Assembly: GCF_020400655.1 (NCBI RefSeq)
Contig: NZ_JAINRC010000031.1
Span: 1-64,000 of the forward strand
DNA length: 64,000 nucleotides
Source: Streptomyces spinosus
GTDB lineage: Bacteria > Actinomycetota > Actinomycetes > Streptomycetales > Streptomycetaceae
Direction of reading: 5' to 3'
A program made the position numbers and the translations under genes. The notes beneath the pieces are model-generated. The model was given only the letters and a program-made list of their open reading frames with translations, ran no database searches and was not told where the DNA came from. Shown piece after piece: positions 59,305 through 64,000 of this stretch. Within the stretch, counting starts at the first letter, position 1, and every line of letters starts with the position of its first letter.

Positions 59305-60258
59305 TCAGCCCAGCGCCAGGTGCAGGCGTACGACCAGCCCCGTCGGCGGCGTCCGGATCTCCACCAGGTCGCACAGATGGTGCATCATCCACATGCCCCG
59401 GCCGCCGGCCGGGGAGAGCGGGTCGGGACGGCGCCGGCCGACCAGGGGATCGTGGAGCCGGCCGCGGTCCCGTGTCTCGGCGATCAGGGTGTCGTCCGCA
59501 CACCACAGCCGCAGGGTGCCGTGCCCTCCGCCGTGCCGCACCGAGTTGGCGGTGGCCTCGTTGACGGCGAGCAGCCAGTCGGTGCGGCGGCGCGCCGGCA
59601 GGCCCCGCGCCGCCGCCCAGTCGGCGGCGACGTCCCGGACCTTCGCGAGGTCACCCTCCGCGAAGTGCAGGACGACGGGGTCCACCGGTTCGGGCAGCGG
59701 CTCGTCGCAGTCGCGGCACACCGCGTGTGCGGGCGCGTAGGCCGGGCTGTCCCGGTGGCCCCCCGGATCACCGACGACGGGATGGGTCCGGTGTGCCTGC
59801 GCCAGGACCCGCTTCGGCAGGGCGGTGTCGTAGGGGCACAGGATCGTGGCGTCCCGGCCGGCGAAGGCCAGGTTGATCAGTGCCTCGTGGCGCGTGGCCT
59901 CGCGTGCCTCCGCGGGAGTGCGGCCGACCCAGATGGGTTCGCTGACGATGGACGGACGCCGGTCAGCGTGCTGGTCGGCGAACTCCTGGAGCATCGACAG
60001 GATCCGCCCCGGATTGCGTCCGCTGTGCCGCATGTCGGCCCAGCTGACGCCCTCGTGCGCGGTGCCGACGGTGTCCCGCAGCAGGCGCAGGCGTGCGCCG
60101 GGCACGGCGATCAGCAGAGGGCGGCCGCACGCCGCCTCGGCGCGCACGAAGTCGCCCACGCCCTTCAGGTAGTCCTCCTCCGTGGTGTAGAAGAAGGCGG
60201 GGTGGCGGACCGTCCCGGTGTGGCCGGTGGTCACCGGCGGTCGTGTGTGCGTCGTCAC
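59305..60258 (-). CDS. MEDS-domain and GHKL-ATPase anti-sigma-type regulator
   Basis: The 317-residue protein has an N-terminal MEDS domain (about 18-180, HPAFFYTTEEDYLKGVGDFV), often linked to methanogen/methylotroph DcmR-type sensing. A C-terminal HATPase follows (about 205-315) with VNEATANSVRHGGGH (N box) and AGGRGMWMMHHLCD (G2). The kinase domain resembles RsbW-like anti-sigma factors, so it may be the partner of the local STAS proteins. The GTG at 60258 has GAGGAGG upstream and overlaps the previous stop (GTGA). Confidence 0.9.
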   Translation of the reverse strand: MTTHTRPPVTTGHTGTVRHPAFFYTTEEDYLKGVGDFVRAEAACGRPLLIAVPGARLRLLRDTVGTAHEGVSWADMRHSGRNPGRILSMLQEFADQHADRRPSIVSEPIWVGRTPAEAREATRHEALINLAFAGRDATILCPYDTALPKRVLAQAHRTHPVVGDPGGHRDSPAYAPAHAVCRDCDEPLPEPVDPVVLHFAEGDLAKVRDVAADWAAARGLPARRRTDWLLAVNEATANSVRHGGGHGTLRLWCADDTLIAETRDRGRLHDPLVGRRRPDPLSPAGGRGMWMMHHLCDLVEIRTPPTGLVVRLHLALG

Positions 60259-60536
60259 CGCCGGGCCTCCTCAAGGCCGGCACCGGGCTCACCGGGTACG
60301 TGCCGGGGGCTCCGGGACACCTCGCCGGTCACCCGCTCGCCGCGTTCGGCGAGCGTCCGCGTCATGTGACCGGGATCGGTCGCGTCGGCGAAGTGCCGCA
60401 TCTGCTCGCCCCCGTCGATCCCGGTCCGCACGGAGGCCACCGGACGACCGGCCCGTGCCTCGTCGGTGGAGGACTGCACCGCCACGTGCCGTGCGGCCGC
60501 GGACTCGCCGCGCGCCTGAGCGGGTATGCCGTGCAT
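60255..60536 (-). CDS. Small hydrophilic protein coupled to MEDS gene (93 aa)
   Basis: The 93-residue product is charged and probably disordered (HGIPAQARGESAAARH at the start). Its stop overlaps the MEDS start as GTGA, which supports a real gene. The ATG at 60536 has a modest GGTGG upstream; the frame extends to 60593. No family is recognised. Confidence 0.55.
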   Translation of the reverse strand: MHGIPAQARGESAAARHVAVQSSTDEARAGRPVASVRTGIDGGEQMRHFADATDPGHMTRTLAERGERVTGEVSRSPRHVPGEPGAGLEEARR

Positions 60537-60673
60537 CAGACCACCGTTTTCCTCCCTCGTGCGGCGGGACCCCGTAGTGTGCGCAGGTGACAAGCTACCG
60601 CAGGGGGCACGCGGCCCGGGAAACCGGACCCCGTCCGCGGACCGTCCCGCGGCCTTGCCATGGCACCGCGGGC

Positions 60674-61069
60674 TCAGCCGGACGCGCCGGCGCCGTCGGG
60701 CGCGGCGTCGACGGGTCCCCCGGCCAGCGCGTCGGCCACCGTGGGGTGGACGGGCAGCAGCTGCGCGATGCCCGTCATGGTCACCATGCGCGTGAGGCGG
60801 TCGGGGACGTCGGCGAGACGGAGTGAGCCGCCTGCCTCCCGTGTCGTGTGCAGGACGGAGATGAAGGTGCTCAGCCCCGTCGAGTCGACGAAGTCCACGC
60901 GCGCCAGATCCAGGACGAGGTGCGGCACGCCCTGTGCCACGAGGTCCATGGCGTGCGCGCGCAGGGCCGGCGCCGTGTGCAGGTCCACGTCTCCGGCGAC
61001 GGCGACGACGGCGGTGCTGTCGCTGATGTGCTGGACGGTCATGTCGAGGGTCTCGGACACGTCGGTCAT
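60674..61069 (-). CDS. STAS-domain anti-sigma factor antagonist
   Basis: The 131-residue STAS protein has VAVAGDVDLHTAPALR and the phospho-Ser motif VDFVDSTGLSTFISVL (near residue 60). The ATG at 61069 lies next to CCAGGAG; an internal ATG at 61042 and a GTG at 61093 are alternatives. It is the third gene of the run hybrid kinase - STAS - STAS on the minus strand. Confidence 0.9.
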   Translation of the reverse strand: MTDVSETLDMTVQHISDSTAVVAVAGDVDLHTAPALRAHAMDLVAQGVPHLVLDLARVDFVDSTGLSTFISVLHTTREAGGSLRLADVPDRLTRMVTMTGIAQLLPVHPTVADALAGGPVDAAPDGAGASG

Positions 61070-61157
61070 CACTCCTGGCCGGGTTTCGGGCACTGCGGTG
61101 GGGTGCGCTGGGCGGTGACGTCGCGGGACAGGGCGTGGTTCGCCGTGTGCCGGGTGG

Positions 61158-61469
61158 TCATGGCCGCGGGGCGTCGTCGGTTCCGCGCCCGCGTACGGTG
61201 ACCAGGTCGGCGAGGCCCGAGACGGTGAGAACGGGCTCCAGCAGTGGGCTGATGACGAGTTCCAGCCGCTCGGCGTGGGCGAAGAGCACGCTCAGCCCGG
61301 CGCTGTCGAGGTACTCCACCCCGGTCAGGTCCACGACGAGAGGGCCCGATCCCGCCTCCAGGGCGTCGGCGAGGGAGCCGGCGTTGCTCATGTCGATCTC
61401 TCCGCTGACGGTGAGACGGGGGGTGCCGTCCGGGCGTCGGCCGGGGGTGAGCGTGAGCGCGGTGGTCAT
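61158..61469 (-). CDS. STAS-domain anti-sigma factor antagonist coupled to hybrid phosphatase
   Basis: The 103-residue STAS protein has LTVSGEIDMSNAGSLADAL and VEYLDSAGLSVLFAH with the phospho-Ser. Its ATG shares one base with the stop of the upstream hybrid protein (TGATG), so translation is coupled. It is the most likely direct substrate of that protein's PP2C and ATPase modules. Confidence 0.92.
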   Translation of the reverse strand: MTTALTLTPGRRPDGTPRLTVSGEIDMSNAGSLADALEAGSGPLVVDLTGVEYLDSAGLSVLFAHAERLELVISPLLEPVLTVSGLADLVTVRGRGTDDAPRP

Positions 61470-64000
61470 CAGGCGATCCTCATCTGCATGTCGACGGTGG
61501 TGCCGGACGGGCCGGGAGTGATGGTGACCTGCTGCATCATGGCCCGCATCAGGCTCACGCCCCGGCCGCGGTGGGCGTTGAGCTCCGGCTGCGGCACCTT
61601 CCACCGGCCGCTGTCGGCGACGGTCAGGCGCAGGTTGTCCACGAAGGCTTCGGCGCGTAGCCGCACGACTTCGCCCGGTGTGTGCCGGTGACCGTGCTCG
61701 ATCGCGTTGGCGCACGCCTCACCCGCGGCGACGAGGACGTTCTGCACGGTGTTCGCGGGCAGGTCGCACTGGGCGAGCCAGGTACGCAACGCCTTGCGGA
61801 CGGGCGCGAGCTGGGACGACTCGGCCGGGAAGGACAGCTCCAGCGGCGCCGGATGGCGGTAGAGCAGCAGCGCCACGTCGTCGTCGTAGCCGCCGACCGG
61901 GGCGAGCCGGGCCATGACCTCGGTGGCGAGGTCGTCGACGGGCACGTCGCGGCCCCGCTGCACGGCCTGGCTCGCCTCGTCGATGCCCGCGCTGAGCGGC
62001 CGCCGGCGGCGTTCGACCAGCCCGTCGGTGTAGAGGAGCAGCGTGGCCCGCGCGGGCAGGGTGCACCGGGCCTCCGGGCGCTGCCTGCCCGGCCGGACGG
62101 CGAGGGGCAGGGAACGGCCCTCGTCCAGCAGCCGGGTGGTGCCGTCGGGGTGCGCGAGGATGCCCGGGGGGTGCCCGGCGCTGGAGTAGGTCAGGTCGCC
62201 GGTGCCGGGATCGAGGACACCACAGAAGACGGTGGTGCACAGCGCGCCGGGGACGCTCGCGGCGAACTGGTCGAGCGCCATCAGTGTCCGGGACGGGCTG
62301 GGCTCCCGCAGCAGCAGGGCGCGGCAGGCGCTGCGCAGCTGCCCCATGACGCTGGCCGCCTCCAGGCCTCGTCCGACGCAGTCGCCCACGACGATGCCGA
62401 TCCGCCCGTCGGGCAGGGCGACGGTGTCGTACCAGTCGCCTCCCACCTCCAGTGGGCGGGTCGCGGGTTCGTAGCGCACGGCGAAGCCGTCGGGGAGCCG
62501 GGCCGGACCCAGTATGGCGCGCTGCAGCGCGATGGCGGTCTCGCGCTGCTGGTCGATCTGGTGGGCCCGTACCAGGCCCTGCGCGAGGTGCCCGGCCAGC
62601 AGGGAGAGCAGGAGCCGGTCCTCGGAGGTGAAGGGCCGGTTCTCGCCCAGGTCGATCCAGACGGCCAGCGGTCCGTGGGGGTGTTCGAGCAGGACTCCGG
62701 CGCCGGTGTCCGCGGCGACCGGGGTGAGCGGTGGCCGGCTGCACAGTGCGGCGACCTCCTCCCGGCGCTCGGCGGGCAGGTCCTCCCACCGCAGGTCCGC
62801 GTCCGTGGCGGTCAGGGTGGGTACGTCACCACGCCCGAAGACGGCGGCGACCACGCTCCGCGCGCGCCACAGCCTTCTCAGTTCGGCGAGGGCGCCCGAG
62901 AGTGCTTCGGGCAGGCTGGCGGCCCTGGACAGGGACGTGCTCAGCGCGGCCAGTGCCGTCTCGCGCTGGACGGCGTAGTGCTCGGCGGTGACGTCACGGA
63001 AGGTGCCGACGGTGACGCTGCGCCCGGTGTCGGGGTCCTCGGCCTTGTTGTGGGTGACGGCCACCCACACGCGGTGACCGTCGCGGTGCGTGACCGGGAC
63101 GGTGTAGGAGCCCTGGGGGTGTTCCAGCAGGGCGGTGAAGGCGTCGCCCGCCTGCCGGTGCGCCTCGGGGTCGGTGACCGCGTCCGGCCACCACGGGTGG
63201 ACCGGCGCGTACGGCAGGTCCTCGGGACCGTAGCCGAGGATGTCGGTGAACGCCGTGTTGATCTCGACGACGGCTCCGGACTCGTCGCAGACGAAGAACG
63301 CCTCCTGGAGGGAGTCGATGAGCGCCGCCCGCCAGCGGACGTGATGGCTGCGCAGCCGGGACAGTTCGATGTTCGCGCGCACGCGCGCCAGGAGCTCGGC
63401 AGCGGCGAAGGGCTTGACCAGGTAGTCGTCGGCGCCCGCCCGCAGGCCCTCGATCGACGCCTCCTGTCCGGCCCTCGCCGACAGCAGGAGAACGGGTACC
63501 GAGGCCGTACGTGTGTCGGCGCGCAGCCGCGCCACCAGCTCCAGTCCGTCCAGCCGGGGCATCATCACGTCGCTGACGACGAGGTCGGGGGTGTCGCGGC
63601 GGACGGAGTGGAGGGCTTCCGCGCCGTCGGTGACCGTGGTGACCTGGTATCCCGCCCCGGACAGGATGCGTGTGAGGTACTCGCGCATGTCGGCGTTGTC
63701 GTCGGCCACCAGCACGCGGGCGGTCGCGGCGGCCACCGGGCCGGAGGCGGTGGGGTTCGGCTCGGCCGGCATCGCCAGGTCGTCGGCCCCGGTGCCGGCG
63801 GCAGTGCCCGGAAGCCAGCGCAGGGCCTCCTGGACGTAGGGGTCGGCGGTGGCGGACGCCGCCGTGGCGCCCGCTTCGGGCACCACGGAGTCGGCAGGCA
63901 GGTGGGCCGTCCCGAACGGTATCCGGATGGTGAACGCGGTGCCCTTGCCCTCGGTGCTCTCGGCGGTGATGGTGCCGCCGTGCAGACCGACGAGTTCCTG
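61469..64000 (-). CDS. Hybrid histidine kinase - receiver - PAS - GAF - SpoIIE phosphatase - HATPase protein, C-terminal part
   Basis: The visible 843 residues begin inside a histidine kinase ATPase end (QELVGLHGGTITAESTEGKG, then FTIRIPF). A receiver domain follows (about 95-215) with the phospho-acceptor Asp in VVSDVMMPRLDG, then PAS (about 230-340), GAF (about 350-490) and PP2C (about 505-720) with canonical GGDWYDT, VGDCVGRGLEAA, YTDGLVERR and GYDDDVALLL. An RsbW-type HATPase closes it (about 730-843, AAGEACANAIEHGHRH; GRGVSLMRAMM). The protein continues past the right edge. One chain thus unites phosphorelay, phosphatase and switch-kinase functions. Confidence 0.92.
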   Translation of the reverse strand, partial: QELVGLHGGTITAESTEGKGTAFTIRIPFGTAHLPADSVVPEAGATAASATADPYVQEALRWLPGTAAGTGADDLAMPAEPNPTASGPVAAATARVLVADDNADMREYLTRILSGAGYQVTTVTDGAEALHSVRRDTPDLVVSDVMMPRLDGLELVARLRADTRTASVPVLLLSARAGQEASIEGLRAGADDYLVKPFAAAELLARVRANIELSRLRSHHVRWRAALIDSLQEAFFVCDESGAVVEINTAFTDILGYGPEDLPYAPVHPWWPDAVTDPEAHRQAGDAFTALLEHPQGSYTVPVTHRDGHRVWVAVTHNKAEDPDTGRSVTVGTFRDVTAEHYAVQRETALAALSTSLSRAASLPEALSGALAELRRLWRARSVVAAVFGRGDVPTLTATDADLRWEDLPAERREEVAALCSRPPLTPVAADTGAGVLLEHPHGPLAVWIDLGENRPFTSEDRLLLSLLAGHLAQGLVRAHQIDQQRETAIALQRAILGPARLPDGFAVRYEPATRPLEVGGDWYDTVALPDGRIGIVVGDCVGRGLEAASVMGQLRSACRALLLREPSPSRTLMALDQFAASVPGALCTTVFCGVLDPGTGDLTYSSAGHPPGILAHPDGTTRLLDEGRSLPLAVRPGRQRPEARCTLPARATLLLYTDGLVERRRRPLSAGIDEASQAVQRGRDVPVDDLATEVMARLAPVGGYDDDVALLLYRHPAPLELSFPAESSQLAPVRKALRTWLAQCDLPANTVQNVLVAAGEACANAIEHGHRHTPGEVVRLRAEAFVDNLRLTVADSGRWKVPQPELNAHRGRGVSLMRAMMQQVTITPGPSGTTVDMQMRIA

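Noticed and set aside
1..64000. tRNA, rRNA, CRISPR arrays, insertion sequences, prophage
   Set aside because: No cloverleaf, rRNA-like stretch, regularly spaced repeats, transposase or phage-type protein was recognised on either strand.

Overview
The window is high-G+C actinobacterial DNA that reads as Streptomyces or a close relative. Codon third positions are almost always G or C, GTG starts are common, Shine-Dalgarno sequences are GGAGG-like, and the gene families (DevS-type GAF kinase, tandem universal stress proteins, MEDS/STAS/SpoIIE proteins, SigK/RskA) are typical Streptomyces content. I see no rRNA, tRNA, CRISPR array, transposase or phage gene.

Region 1 (about 1-24 kb) looks like a low-oxygen/dormancy-type stress island similar to mycobacterial DosR or Streptomyces Osd regulons. 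It holds the N-terminal part of a DevS-like GAF histidine kinase, divergent from pyruvate phosphate dikinase and a pyridoxamine-oxidase-like protein. It also holds two paralogous zinc alcohol dehydrogenases, an Rv1733c-like membrane protein, a CBS-linked site-2 protease, four universal stress proteins, two CBS-BON proteins, a CBS protein, an Acg-like nitroreductase and a complete group 3b-type NAD(P)-linked [NiFe]-hydrogenase operon with its maturation protease. It ends with a DUF1918-HTH-flavin-binding fusion. Several of its intergenic regions carry GGG(A/C/T)C-N4-G(A/G/T)CCC palindromes shaped like DosR boxes, so one response regulator may control most of the island.

Region 2 (24-37 kb) is mixed: a DUF2231 membrane protein, a SpoIIE phosphatase, an HxlR regulator divergent from an MFS exporter around a 19-bp operator-like palindrome, a Tat-exported epoxide-hydrolase-like enzyme, and a Ser/Thr kinase-TPR-WD40 protein.

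Region 3 (34.3-39.1 kb) is a SigK-RskA module: a membrane-anchored sulfite-oxidase-like molybdopterin enzyme and a fasciclin lipoprotein face an ECF sigma factor and its zinc anti-sigma factor. The same promoter sequence (GACCAATCCG-N16-GGATT) lies before the enzyme and before sigK, suggesting autoregulation and a local regulon.

Region 4 (39-45.5 kb) has small hydrophilic proteins, an SDR that has lost its NAD(P)-binding half, a formate/nitrite-type channel, an Orn/Lys/Arg decarboxylase and an APC permease.

Region 5 (45.5-64 kb) is a dense partner-switching region: five SpoIIE-type phosphatases or degenerate relatives, four STAS-containing proteins including an RsbR-like one, an RsbT-like kinase without an RsbS, two MarR regulators each next to a phosphatase, a B/F-type sigma factor overlapping its phosphatase gene, a MEDS/ATPase protein, and the C-terminal part of a hybrid kinase-phosphatase that runs off the right edge. 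Many genes overlap by 1-4 bases, implying translational coupling. All functions are inferred from motifs read by eye; no database search was run.
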